Positions 8,753-16,997 of a stretch of 27,269 nucleotides of DNA are shown piece by piece. A program made the translations under genes and the position numbers. Within the stretch, counting starts at the first letter, position 1, and each line of letters begins with the position of its first letter. The stretch lies in contig BFEA01000054.1 in assembly GCA_003427395.1 (NCBI GenBank), positions 1,710,337 to 1,737,605 on the forward strand. Reading direction: 5' to 3'. The notes beneath the pieces are model-generated. The model was given only the letters and a program-made list of their open reading frames with translations. It was not told the origin of the DNA and did no database searches. Source of the stretch: Chara braunii. Its lineage: Eukaryota; Streptophyta; Charophyceae; Charales; Characeae.

Positions 8753-9929
8753 CTACTTCTTCCCAAAATTGAGAAGGCATCTCCATCCAGTGAGCACAGG
8801 AATCCAAGCATCCCAGCATCCCGCAAATTTCCGTGAAAAGTTCCGAAGAGAGCAATCAAAGTAGTCATTGGGGTATCCTCTTAACCACAACTCGTGCTTC
8901 AAAGTGAGCAGAAAGTGGAACTCGAGGCCTGGAACAGAAGTGTAAGTGCGAGCACGGTGGAAAAAAGAACTGATAACTGCGAGTTTTTGCTTACGGCTGG
9001 AGTAAGATGCATAATCTTGAATGCACTGAAAAGATAGTGGTCGACCAACTTCCCGCCGCTGGTTCTTATGTGTCGCACAACATACAATCCGTCCAGGGTT
9101 ACTCAGCACCAACACATCACAACCAATAAACTCACATCGCTGGCTCGAATTGGTTTGTTCCAACACTAGCCTTTCATCGTAACATCTATGAAAGGAGTCA
9201 AACAGGAAATCCGCTTTCTTCCTGGAGACAACGTCATTAGATCGGAACTTGATGAAAAGAGACACATCGTCAACAAGGCGGCAACCATTCACAAGTGACC
9301 GATCACACCCGATAGATGACAGAAAGGAAAACTTATTATACGCACACAGGAGATAGGCTAATGAGGGGCTAGTGGTTTGCCCCATAGGGATCCCGACTGT
9401 CTGGCGAATAACTTTACCCGATGCAACGACGTAAGTGTGGTCCAAGGCAAAAACCACAAACGACCAGATACTTTCCATACTCAGTTTCAACCAACCCATC
9501 TCCCCTTTACCTTTCATCAGTCTCACCATCCTTCCAAATCTGCGGACAAGTACCGCCTCAACACCCTCACCAACCCAATAATCAATAATCCATCGAAGTG
9601 CTTGAAGAATAGACTTGTGCGGCAAGTTAGAAAACATTTCCTTAATATCAAAGGAACCTCCCAACAACTCATCGCCCTTCTTGACCTTCTTGTTGATATC
9701 AGCAATCTTGCTTATCAACTCATCAGTGCGCCGCAAATTGAAGTGCATGCTACTGGGTAATTGCCACAACAAATAGTTGATCGCCCGTGCCACCCTCCTC
9801 GCCGCCGTCACAGAGCCTTCCAAATGAGAGGGACAGATTGGTCGCCATCATGAAACGTCCTTGTGCTTGGCCAGGCAGTAAGCACGTCGGAGTGTAGCAT
9901 CCTTCTTCCACACGCCTATCTCAGAAAAA
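8753..9929 (-). pseudogene. PLE ORF2, reverse transcriptase core
   Basis: This encodes the palm and thumb of a Penelope/telomerase-type reverse transcriptase, which copies element RNA at the nicked target. Counting from the TTG at 9823: motif A at residues 57-65 (SFDIKEMFS, Asp59); motif B at 143-160 (VGIPMGQTTSPSLAYLLC); motif C at 182-187 (RLVDDV), with both Asp codons at 9266-9271. The usual aromatic residue of YxDD is Leu here. A thumb-like region with HELWLRGYP follows, and the frame stops at 8753. The frame continues upstream (WKKDATLRRAYCLAKHKDVS) to about 9929, but an in-frame TGA near 9849 interrupts it. A frameshift at the A6 run 9923-9928 separates it from the preceding frame. Conservation on both sides of each lesion shows this was one ORF. 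Confidence 0.88.
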
Positions 9930-11385
9930 ACCACTATCGATAAATAGACGTTTGCATCTGGCAAAAATTGTGTCTTCAGGATCTACGGACTCCTCAAATG
10001 CCGGGTTGTCCAAGAACAATTTCGTCATGCCTTTCCCATATATAAACGGACAACAAACCAGAGTGTCGCCCGGATTGTGGTCCAAAGGTGAGAAGACCAT
10101 GCCCGACAGTCTATCTTGAAATCTCCAAACCTCATCGACGGTGCAAGCACTAGCAGTTGGGGATAAGAAGGTGGGGAACCGGAGGAAACAAGAAGAGAGA
10201 TCAACCGTTCGGAGAGTCTGAGAATCCAATGTGGGAAGAAAAGACGAGTCAAATGATTTCAGAATTTGCCTTTCCAGACTAAGAATAGGACGAGTAGTCG
10301 AGGAACATAAAACGTTCCTGGAGTTTGACATGAAGGGAGGTAGGTCATCCCGCTCAGCACATCGAAAAACAATATGACCATCGTCCCGTGAAAAAATCTC
10401 ATCGACCTTCGTACAACAACAACTAAAGTCACCTTCCCTTGCTACAGATCGAAAGTTGTGCAACACATCGCCAACGGACTTATTTCAACAAAACACTACT
10501 CGCATACGCCGAATTACCATCGCCCTCCAAGACTCTTCCGATATCAGTTTGGTTACCAATTGAGAGCATACCTTCCGAAAGGCAGTTTTACACAATCGGT
10601 GATCGTAGACAATCCGCACCACTACGCGTTGTCTTATCGACACACCAAATCTCGCAAGTACCGCCTTGGACAGGATGGTCCGGAGTCGACCACGAGACCG
10701 TTTATCCTGAAAGCATCTGATGGAGGAGAAGGCATACACAAGTTGACCAAAGTTCCATGACTGCAGGACTCTACGAGATGGAGGTGAACTAAGAAAGCTC
10801 GCTAAACAAGGTTTTAACGAAAGCGATTTATAGCAGAAAGGCACAACAGTCTCAAAGAAAAGAATACACCCTCCCTTCAGCCATCCTCGTGAATGCCGTA
10901 ACTGGTCCCGACAGAAATCACATGAGACAATAGATGACCCAAAACACCTCCTGATCACCTTCCAGTTATCCGACAATACACATCCACCACGACAAACAAT
11001 GAGAACGGATGAAATAAAACGATCATGACAGTAATTAAGCACCTTGAGAAGACTGTTCGATGCCTCACGGGTAGATGGATGGAAGATTACCAATGAGCGG
11101 TCAAGAACCGATGAAGACACAACACTGCCCACTCCTACGCGTCGACCCAATGCACGCGCCCTCTTTTTTTTTCCTGGTCTCCGTTTCCTATTTCTCTTCG
11201 GCTTATCTCGAACGTTGAGAGAAGAGGAAAACAAACGAATGAAAAACTTCTCGGTAGATTCTAGTTCCGCATCCAAGCAGCAACAAATCGGAATCGCTAC
11301 ATATTTACCCGCACCATACCTCCGTAGCCAACGGTAGAGCCGTTCATTTCTCGTGCCTTTTTCAATGAGGGAGACATCACATGCC
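9921..11385 (-). pseudogene. PLE ORF2, GIY-YIG C-terminal part, CxC linker and RT fingers
   Basis: One minus-strand frame, with a TGA at 10485-10487, covers the middle of ORF2. It starts with the second half of the nuclease: LYRWLRRYGAGKYVAIPI, then ELESTEKFFIRLFSSSLN, whose Glu fits the catalytic Glu of GIY-YIG and whose LN is typical of these proteins. A basic patch (KRNRKRRPGKKKRAR) follows, possibly nuclear targeting or DNA binding. Further on come FSCCC and VDEIFSRDDGHIVFRC, matching the CxC-containing linker reported for N-terminal-endonuclease PLEs. The last part has LDHNPGDTLVCCPFIY, the conserved N-terminal motif of PLE reverse transcriptases. It ends in a frameshift at 9923-9928 before the RT core. 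Confidence 0.8.
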
Positions 11386-11725
11386 GATAATCATGCTCCC
11401 CCCACCGTACAGAAAGGTTCCGCCTAGTACTGCCTACATACAGATGTCTGCACCACGGAGAGATGAGCACGTAGACCAACGGACCTTCCACCACACCACC
11501 AGACTTCCACCAGTGAAAAAGATATGGCGCTAGCTTATCCGCCCATGGAATAGACTTGAGAAGAATGAGTGGAAGAACCACAAGACGAAAGAGGGAGTCA
11601 AGGACCTTGAGACGAAGATTATAGATGGACAAAGATCGTAGACGAGAGCAAGAACGAGCTAAAGACCATAGCATAGCCACGCTCGGGAGGGATCCTAAGA
11701 TGTAGCAGAATTCCTCCCATCGCCC
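11297..11725 (-). pseudogene. PLE ORF2 start and GIY-YIG nuclease core
   Basis: This is the N-terminus of ORF2. The frame opens after a TAA at 11726-11728 and overlaps ORF1 by about 30 nt; the first ATG is at 11674, about 20 nt past the ORF1 stop. So ORF2 may be reached by reinitiation or by frameshifting. A hydrophobic, basic leader precedes the nuclease at residues 69-100 (counted from the GTG at 11680): VYVLISPW fits GIY, LYVGST fits YIG, and SVRWGEHDY supplies the conserved Arg and the EH. GIY-YIG enzymes nick DNA and are thought to prime PLE integration. The domain continues in a different frame near 11350-11385 (LYRWLRRYG...), so a frameshift lies inside the nuclease. No CCHH motif is visible. 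Confidence 0.85.
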
Positions 11726-13170
11726 TTACCGTCATTCCGCGCCCCGTCACCAAGATCGTCTGAGATCTCTTGGACAGCCGCCTTCTTGCCGAACGCTCGC
11801 TCCCCTCGTTTCGCAATGATCTCTGTCACCGTCTCCGTCAGCGTTGTGTACTTGACGCCTTCTCTCATACATATCTCCATCACATAATCCTTCTTCAGAT
11901 TCCGAAATTCTTTGCGTGCCTCTCGTAGGAACGCTTCACGCTCGTTGTCATCGTTACTGCCACCCATCTTCTTTGTTCTCACAGTTTTGGATCCTGACCC
12001 GCCGACACCTGCATCCGCTTCATCGAGCCGTTCGCGAAAACTGGACAGCGGGGTATGTTTCGCCACCTCGCGTCTAGCCAACTCCTCCTTGAGTTTGGCA
12101 TTCTCACGCTCAATCTCCCTTTGTTGTTCTTTTAACTTCTCATTTTCCTGTTCGGCCTCCCGTCTCCAATTCAGCTCTTGTAACCTCATGCCCTTCAAAG
12201 CATCAACCTCCAGATTGTGCAATTCCCTCAACCGACTGTTGCGTCTTTCCTTGCTCGGTGCACAGGTAGCCGCGGAGGGTATCTCAAGCCCAGAGGAAGG
12301 TGAGGTAGCTAATCTACTCCGTTTATTGCCGGACTTCAGTGCCTCCTTCTTCCACGCCTCGGCTTCCTGCAGGGCCACCTCCCTCGCCTGCTTCAACGTA
12401 CATAACTCTTCCTCCATAGTCTCCATCCTCTTACAAGCACCAGATGCGGACTCCAGCCTGGATTTCATATCTTCATGCTCCTGAAGCACACGGGCCAAGA
12501 GAGCATCATTGCCCGTTGTTGGGTTGCTGGTGGATGCGCCAGAAGGTGGTGCCCCACACCGTTGACCAACTTTGAGATCCTCGATCTGCTTCTTCAACGA
12601 CTCCAATTCGCGATCCGCCGGTCTCTTGTTCGAGCGCAAGGCTCCACACGCAGATTCGAACTTGGCGTTCTATTCATCGCTGAGTTCTTTCTGAAAACTT
12701 TCACGTTCCTGCTTCTCCTTCAGTCGTCTCTCCTCATCTTCGCGTTCCTTTCGTAAACGCTCCTCCTCCTGTCGTTGGGCCAACAGTTTGGCCATCTCCG
12801 CGTCGTACCAATTCTTCAATAATGTCACGTGCTCTTCAAGCACGGCAACCCGTTGGTTGGTATTGAACCAACCACTCCCTTTAGCGTACTGCCCACTTGT
12901 ACTGCTCACACCAGAAGCAGTAGTCACTATAGACGAGGTGGAGGTAGAAGAAGGGACAATTGACAAGGAAGGCATAGGAGGCAAGGGAGGTGGGGGTGGA
13001 GGGTTAGATGGTGTCGAGGTAGAGGCTAGAAGAGCGAGCAGGGGTGGGTTTGGTGCAGCAGGATTTTGCCGATGGGGACACCATCGAGCAAAGTGGTTCG
13101 GGTCGCCGTCGCCACAGTTATAGCATGTACGTACACTACCCGTCGGGACGTTCACCGTAGCAGCAGACTG
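11695..13170 (-). pseudogene. PLE ORF1, gag-like protein with zinc knuckle and coiled coils
   Basis: One minus-strand frame of about 487 codons from 13155 to 11695, broken by a TAG at 12670-12672. Near the N-terminus CYNCGDGDPNHFARWC is a zinc knuckle with spacing CX2CX6HX4C, two residues longer than the usual CX2CX4HX4C of retroviral gag. A Pro/Ser/Thr-rich segment follows, then a long charged coiled coil (LLAQRQEEERLRKEREDE), more coiled coil after the TAG, and a C-terminal region with YVMEICMREGVKYTTLTE that resembles a SAP-type helix-loop-helix (tentative). It probably binds element RNA and multimerises. No ATG lies between the upstream stop and the knuckle: the frame enters at GTG 13155 after TTGTGATTGACAG, which resembles a splice acceptor. 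I do not recognise a named family. Confidence 0.7.
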
Positions 13171-13241
13171 TCAATCACAAAAGTAAGCGAAGCCACACAG
13201 CCAGTAGTCTAACTCCTACGGCGGTTACTCCGTGTAACAAA

Positions 13242-13595
13242 GTGTATTCAGTCGAGGATACGGCTAGGTACCGAAAAGGTGACAAGTACAGCATACATCA
13301 CTGACCCCAAGGACACAAGAAAGGACTGGGAAGGACGAAAGGGACAAGGGAAGAGAGAAAAGGAGAGGAGAAGAAGAGATAGAACAGTACGCAAAAGTAC
13401 AAAGATAATCCCGAGAGTGACTGTTATCGAAAAATACAACAATGAAGTACTGGCGGAAGTGACCCGACGTTTCGGCCGGCCGCCACCGGACTCATCAGGG
13501 GTCTTTGGTTCGAGGAGGGTGCCTAGCTGATCGCTATTCACCAATATATACCAAGCGTACTGAACTATTGACTGAAAGTCAAGACCAGCAGCATT
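13242..13595 (-). repeat. PLE pseudo-LTR, 5' copy
   Basis: Direct repeat of 7906-8259, the same length and about 95% identical by eye. It is the upstream copy in element orientation, so it would hold promoter and 5' UTR functions. Immediately beyond it, AGTACTT restarts the interrupted MITE. Confidence 0.93.
13461..13503 (-). ncRNA. Type I hammerhead ribozyme (5' pseudo-LTR)
   Basis: Same fold as 8125-8167: GACCC / CTGATGA / helix II / GAAA / ACGT helix III / GTC / GGGTC. Across the 43 nt the two copies differ only once, in the helix II loop. The expected cut is between 13466 and 13465. Cleavage in both pseudo-LTRs would release a unit-length transcript. Confidence 0.85.
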
Positions 13596-13705
13596 AGTAC
13601 TTGGCCTAGCTATCCGCAGCGGAAAAAAGTAGAGTAGAAACGTTCCTAGTCGGATTAATTTGGGCGCTCCTGTAGCGGCACCACTTTAGGAAGTACTGGT
13701 GGGTT
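13596..13705. mobile_element. MITE family A, right part, split by the Penelope-like element
   Basis: Starts AGTACTTGGCC, repeating the last bases before the PLE, and continues with GCGGAAAAAAGTAGAGTAGA and TTTGGGCGCTCCTGTAG as in 14148-14302. It ends in AAGTACTGGTGGGTT, the right terminal repeat. With 7891-7905 it makes one MITE of about 118 bp. Confidence 0.88.
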
Positions 13706-13797
13706 AACCAAGCTTGATCGTGTATTGATGTACAGGGGCAAAGTACTTGGACCAGGTTCAGATGGATGGTCCCATACCCAGTCTCTCGGGTCTACAG

Positions 13798-13842
13798 GGC
13801 AAATTGTATGCAGGCATTGCAAGGGCAAATTGTATGCAGGGA
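13798..13842. repeat. Short direct repeat
   Basis: GGGCAAATTGTATGCAGG occurs twice, about 27 bp apart. Confidence 0.8.
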
Positions 13843-13904
13843 ATGACAGCGAAAAGGAAGGCAGGGAATGCTTACATTCCAAGACACAACACAGGTGTGT
13901 GTCA

Positions 13905-14035
13905 AGGACTGAGGGCCACCACTCACCAAACGACCAAAATGAGAAAGAATCTTCACCTAAAACATGGAAAGATACACCGCCATAATTCGTTCTCGTTTAT
14001 GCAAATGGTCAATGGTGGTGGAGGAAGGCCCTGAT
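13905..14035. mobile_element. MITE family C, diverged copy
   Basis: GAGGGCCACCACTC, GAATCTTCACCTAAA, ATGGAAAGATACACCGCCAT and GGAAGGCCCTGA match in order the family at 15226-15326, 16686-16857 and 24480-24597. Confidence 0.6.
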
Positions 14036-14147
14036 GAATTGGAGGGAGCGGTTGCTGTGGGTCTGTCATGTGCATTTCAGGGCCCAGGTTTGAACACGCC
14101 ATTAACCAACTAGAAGACTTGTTTAAGGTTTTTCTTTTTTTTTTTTC

Positions 14148-14302
14148 AAAACCACCAGTACTTGGCCCAGCTATCGGCCGCGGGAAAAAATAGAGTAGAA
14201 ATGTTTCTAGTTGGATGAGTTTGGGCGCTCCTGTAGTGGCCCGTACGTTTCCTAAAATCGCGTAGCGTTAACGGGCACGACTTTAGCAAGTACTGGTGGT
14301 TT
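14148..14302. mobile_element. MITE family A, intact copy (155 bp)
   Basis: Perfect 16-bp terminal inverted repeats: AAACCACCAGTACTTG at 14148-14163 and its exact complement at 14287-14302. The interior includes AAAAAATAGAGTAGAAATGT and GGGCGCTCCTGTAGTGGC. It is non-coding and serves as an uninterrupted relative of the MITE hit by the Penelope-like element. Confidence 0.92.
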
Positions 14303-14315
14303 AATGGGGTATAAC

Positions 14316-14480
14316 TAGGGCGCAGTCCCGGTTTCAGTTTTAAATCCAGTTCACGCATCCCTCGAATACAAAACATCCCCACCCAACCTTAACGCCGGGG
14401 TTGTATACATTCACGATTTTCCTCGGTTTGACAGAACATTCGCGAAATGGTGACTGCTACGCATTTTCAAACTGAAACTG
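14316..14480. mobile_element. MITE family B, copy 2, right end lost
   Basis: Starts TAGGGCGCAGTCCCGGTTTC and follows 7466-7641 through GGTTGTATACATTCACGATT. The right terminal repeat breaks off after AACTGAAACTG, where the SINE begins. A SINE insertion or flanking deletion probably removed the end. Confidence 0.8.
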
Positions 14481-14483
14481 TAT

Positions 14484-14880
14484 CCAGAGGCCTAGCTCAG
14501 TTGGTAAGGCATGCAAGTGGCATTCAGGAGGCCTTGGGTTCAATCCCCATTGGCCTCATGTACCTTCCTGGGCAAGCTTGGCGCCCGCCACCTAGAGATA
14601 TCATGATGCCGTCGGTCACCCCGAGTGGCATTGAGCAGAGACTGCTGATGTTCATAGGGGGAGGGGACCGGAGGGGAGGCACAGTGACTGGCCCATCGAA
14701 GACGCTCGGTCCTGATGCTACCAGCTGACCCCTGGCTGGTATCGCCCACCTGCTGTAGCAGGTATCGCACCTGCTGGTGGGTGCAGCTCCCACATGTTCC
14801 CTCGTTGGAGGCTTGAGCACGGATGTGGCTGCTACGGGGTTCCCCGTAATACTATAATGACAATAAAAATAGGCCTGAAA
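14484..14880 (+). mobile_element. tRNA-derived SINE, copy 1
   Basis: The head (14484-14555) has GAGGCC pairing with GGCCTC as an acceptor-like stem, A box TAGCTCAGTTGGTAAGGC and B box GGGTTCAATCCCC, so it would recruit RNA polymerase III. The anticodon stem does not pair, so it is not a working tRNA. A shared body follows (CCTGGGCAAGCTTGG, AGTGACTGGCC), ending near CCCCGTAATACTATAATGAC. The copy at 23948 has the same order. The exact 3' end is uncertain. Confidence 0.8.
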
Positions 14881-14948
14881 GGCCGTCCTGTCCAGATTTG
14901 ACAGGTCATTGAACTGGTTGGGCTTAAAGAATTAGCCTTTAAAGGGAA

Positions 14949-15153
14949 NNNNNNNNNNNNNNNNNNNNNNNNNNNNNNNNNNNNNNNNNNNNNNNNNNNN
15001 NNNNNNNNNNNNNNNNNNNNNNNNNNNNNNNNNNNNNNNNNNNNNNNNNNNNNNNNNNNNNNNNNNNNNNNNNNNNNNNNNNNNNNNNNNNNNNNNNNNN
15101 NNNNNNNNNNNNNNNNNNNNNNNNNNNNNNNNNNNNNNNNNNNNNNNNNNNNN
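14949..15153. other. Assembly gap (N run)
   Basis: 205 Ns followed by a run of 27 A (15154-15180). The gap size is probably an estimate. Confidence 1.
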
Positions 15154-15184
<31 letters not shown>

Positions 15185-15225
15185 AAGAGGGTTGGCCATA
15201 TGCTCAGCCTTCCAAATGATGTCAG

Positions 15226-15326
15226 GCACTACTCTCGAAATGTGCAAAACGAGAGTGAATCTTCCGCTAAATATGGAAAGATGCACGGCCATGATTTTTG
15301 TCTTTTTTGCATGTGGAGAGTAGTGC
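15226..15326. mobile_element. MITE family C, copy with 11-bp inverted ends
   Basis: GCACTACTCTC at 15226-15236 is exactly complementary to 15316-15326. The interior AAATGTGCAAAACGAGAGTG and GAATCTTCCGCTA is near-identical to 24480-24597. Confidence 0.85.
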
Positions 15327-15523
15327 AGCGAGGCCCTGAGTCCTGCTGGAATCACAACCAGTAAAAATAGTGCTGAGTGTCCGGCGATCAGTCTTTGGAA
15401 CTCTTTTCCCATCTTTCTTTCTTTCTTTCTTTCTTTTTTGTTTTGGTGGATCAGGGGCCATCAGTTTTTCTTTCCTTTTTGTTGAAGCTCCAATTGAATT
15501 GAAGCTCCAATCAGACAACAGAT

Positions 15524-15556
<33 letters not shown>

Positions 15557-15857
15557 CAACAGATTATTATGCAAGCCGGGATACCGGCCCACCATCCCTT
15601 GACACAATGTTACCTAGGTGTATTCCCCCGTCGGGATGGCATTACCGGCCACACCCAGAAGAAGGGGGAAACACAACAGAGGTTACAGATCCTTCCCCCC
15701 TCCGCCTCCCCCCGCAAAAACAACAACAACAACAACAACAACAACAGATCCCCGGAAGATCCAAAAGAAAATGAAAGAATCGAAATCAATCGAAATCAAT
15801 GCTACCAAAGCCAGAGGCCAAAAAAAACCTCTGCTGGATTTGCAAATACAGTAGGGG

Positions 15858-15896
<39 letters not shown>

Positions 15897-15990
15897 TTGT
15901 TGTTGTTGTTGTTGTTGTCAAAACAAAATTTAGTTCTATGATGGTGCATCAAGGTCGTCACCCTCTTTGACAAGAAAAGGAAGAGAAAAA
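15327..15990. other. Simple-repeat-rich interval, no gene
   Basis: (CTTT)n near 15416-15436, poly-A 15528-15554, (CAA)n 15718-15747, a T run of about 28 ending near 15894, then (GTT)n to 15918. ACAACAGATTATTA flanks the poly-A at 15528-15554 on both sides (about 15515 and 15557), which looks like a target duplication around a bare poly-A insertion. The open frames are translated repeats. Confidence 0.75.
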
Positions 15991-15991
15991 G

Positions 15992-16056
15992 ATCTGATTT
16001 GTCGGTCCTACACTCTGTGAGACCAGAGGACAAGTCAAAGAAGTCCGGGTGCTAAG
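15992..16056. repeat. Dispersed repeat GATCTGATTTGTCGGTC..GTGCTAAGGG, copy 1
   Basis: Same order of blocks as 16862-16953: GATCTGATTTGTCGGTC, CTGTGAGA, then TGCTAAGGG. Confidence 0.65.
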
Positions 16057-16062
16057 GGGGGA

Positions 16063-16086
16063 CTTTTTTTTTTTTGGGGGGGGGGT
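16063..16086. repeat. T-run / G-run junction
   Basis: About 13 T followed directly by about 10 G; homopolymer lengths here are likely to be inaccurate. Confidence 0.85.
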
Positions 16087-16269
16087 TGTTTTTGAAAAAC
16101 TAAGCCTACCTACCACTACTCCTAAGAGTCCTAAGCCTATACAGGGGACCCCTGCTCCCACAATTAAGGAGATGCATGTTGTCCCCTGCCTCCCTCTAAG
16201 AAGCTGGCCACGAGGAAAGGTCCCCGCGTAGCTATTCAGCAGGCTGAGGTCTCGTTCGTTAACGGATCT

Positions 16270-16308
16270 CACACACACACAGACACACACGCACACACAC
16301 ACACACAA
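16270..16308. repeat. (AC)n microsatellite, interrupted
   Basis: AC dinucleotide tract with two single-base interruptions. Confidence 0.95.
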
Positions 16309-16685
16309 CCAGTAGGGTTGGGCCACCGGGGGGGGGCGGGAGGAGGGGGGCGGCGGACCCAAAGCCTGAGCATTTTGCCAGTAGCTGCGCCTCCCATCTA
16401 TTTCCCCCACCCCCAATCGGGTAGCAGCAGTGGCTATGGCGGGGACTTCCTGTGATGTCATTTGCAAATTACTTTCTTTAGAGCATACTCACACTAGTAC
16501 TCTCCGAAATGCATCTGCCTGCAATTACGGTCGTTCTTGGACGAACCTGACTGTAATCGCATCCAGAGCTTTGCTCCCCGTGCGAGCATTGCCTTAGCAG
16601 CGGCGGTTGAAAATCGGATTCTTAGTGGCTGAATAGAATAAGCAAATGGCCCAGTTCGTCATTGCGTACTTTGCTATACTATGGG

Positions 16686-16857
16686 CCTCGTTCAACTACT
16701 CACCAAATGTGCAAAATGTGGATGAATCTTCTGCTACAGCATGGGTACTCACCAAATGTGCAAAATGTGGATGAATCTTCTGCTACAGCATGGGAAGACA
16801 GACCGCCATATGTTTTGTCCTCTGTGCATGTGGTATGTAGTGGAGCGAGGCCCTATG
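16686..16857. mobile_element. MITE family C copy with internal 49-bp tandem duplication
   Basis: GGGCCTCGTT at the left and AGCGAGGCCC at the right frame the element. A 49-bp segment starting TACTCACCAAATGTGC is present twice without a mismatch (16697-16745 and 16746-16794), so this duplication is recent compared with the family. Confidence 0.85.
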
Positions 16858-16861
16858 ATAG

Positions 16862-16953
16862 GATCTGATTTGTCGGTCGCTTACTGTTCTGTGAGATCTT
16901 AACGAATCGGGCCGACAGATGACATGTCAGACAAACCCTGGATGCTAAGGGCC
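16862..16953. repeat. Dispersed repeat GATCTGATTTGTCGGTC..ATGCTAAGGG, copy 2
   Basis: Matches 15992-16056 with an extra middle segment. CTGATTTGTCGG at the left and CCGACAGATGACATGTCAG near the right are imperfect inverted ends, so it may be a MITE. Confidence 0.6.
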
Positions 16954-16997
16954 TGGCTCCACCGCTCTCCAAATGTGCAAACGGAGAATAGATTCCC

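Larger units (their letters stand above)
7906..13595 (-). mobile_element. Penelope-like retroelement with N-terminal GIY-YIG endonuclease (Chlamys/Naiad type) and hammerhead-bearing pseudo-LTRs
   Basis: The 5,690-bp element reads on the minus strand. In order it has a 354-bp pseudo-LTR (13242-13595), ORF1 with zinc knuckle and coiled coils, ORF2 with GIY-YIG, linker and reverse transcriptase, a 3' region, and a second 354-bp pseudo-LTR (7906-8259). The endonuclease precedes the reverse transcriptase, the permuted order of the Naiad/Chlamys clade; canonical Penelope, Neptune and Nematis elements carry it at the C-terminus. No CCHH zinc-finger pattern is visible around GIY-YIG, as reported for Chlamys. 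The element splits a family A MITE and is flanked by AGTACTT on both sides; the related intact MITE at 14148 has this once. By eye the pseudo-LTRs differ at about 19 of 354 positions with no indels. Both ORFs carry disabling lesions, so the copy is inactive. Confidence 0.9.

Noticed and set aside
8753-11725. Group II intron or bacterial retron RT
   Set aside because: Motif B (GIPMGQTTSPS) and the PLE-type LDHNPGDTLV motif with GIY-YIG fit PLEs; no intron RNA domain or maturase was seen.
7906-13595. LTR retrotransposon (direct repeats plus gag-like zinc knuckle)
   Set aside because: No protease, integrase or RNase H; the repeats lack TG..CA ends and carry a hammerhead; the RT is Penelope-type and a GIY-YIG nuclease is present.
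14484-14555. Functional tRNA gene
   Set aside because: The A and B boxes and acceptor-like pairing exist, but no anticodon stem pairs and a SINE body follows.
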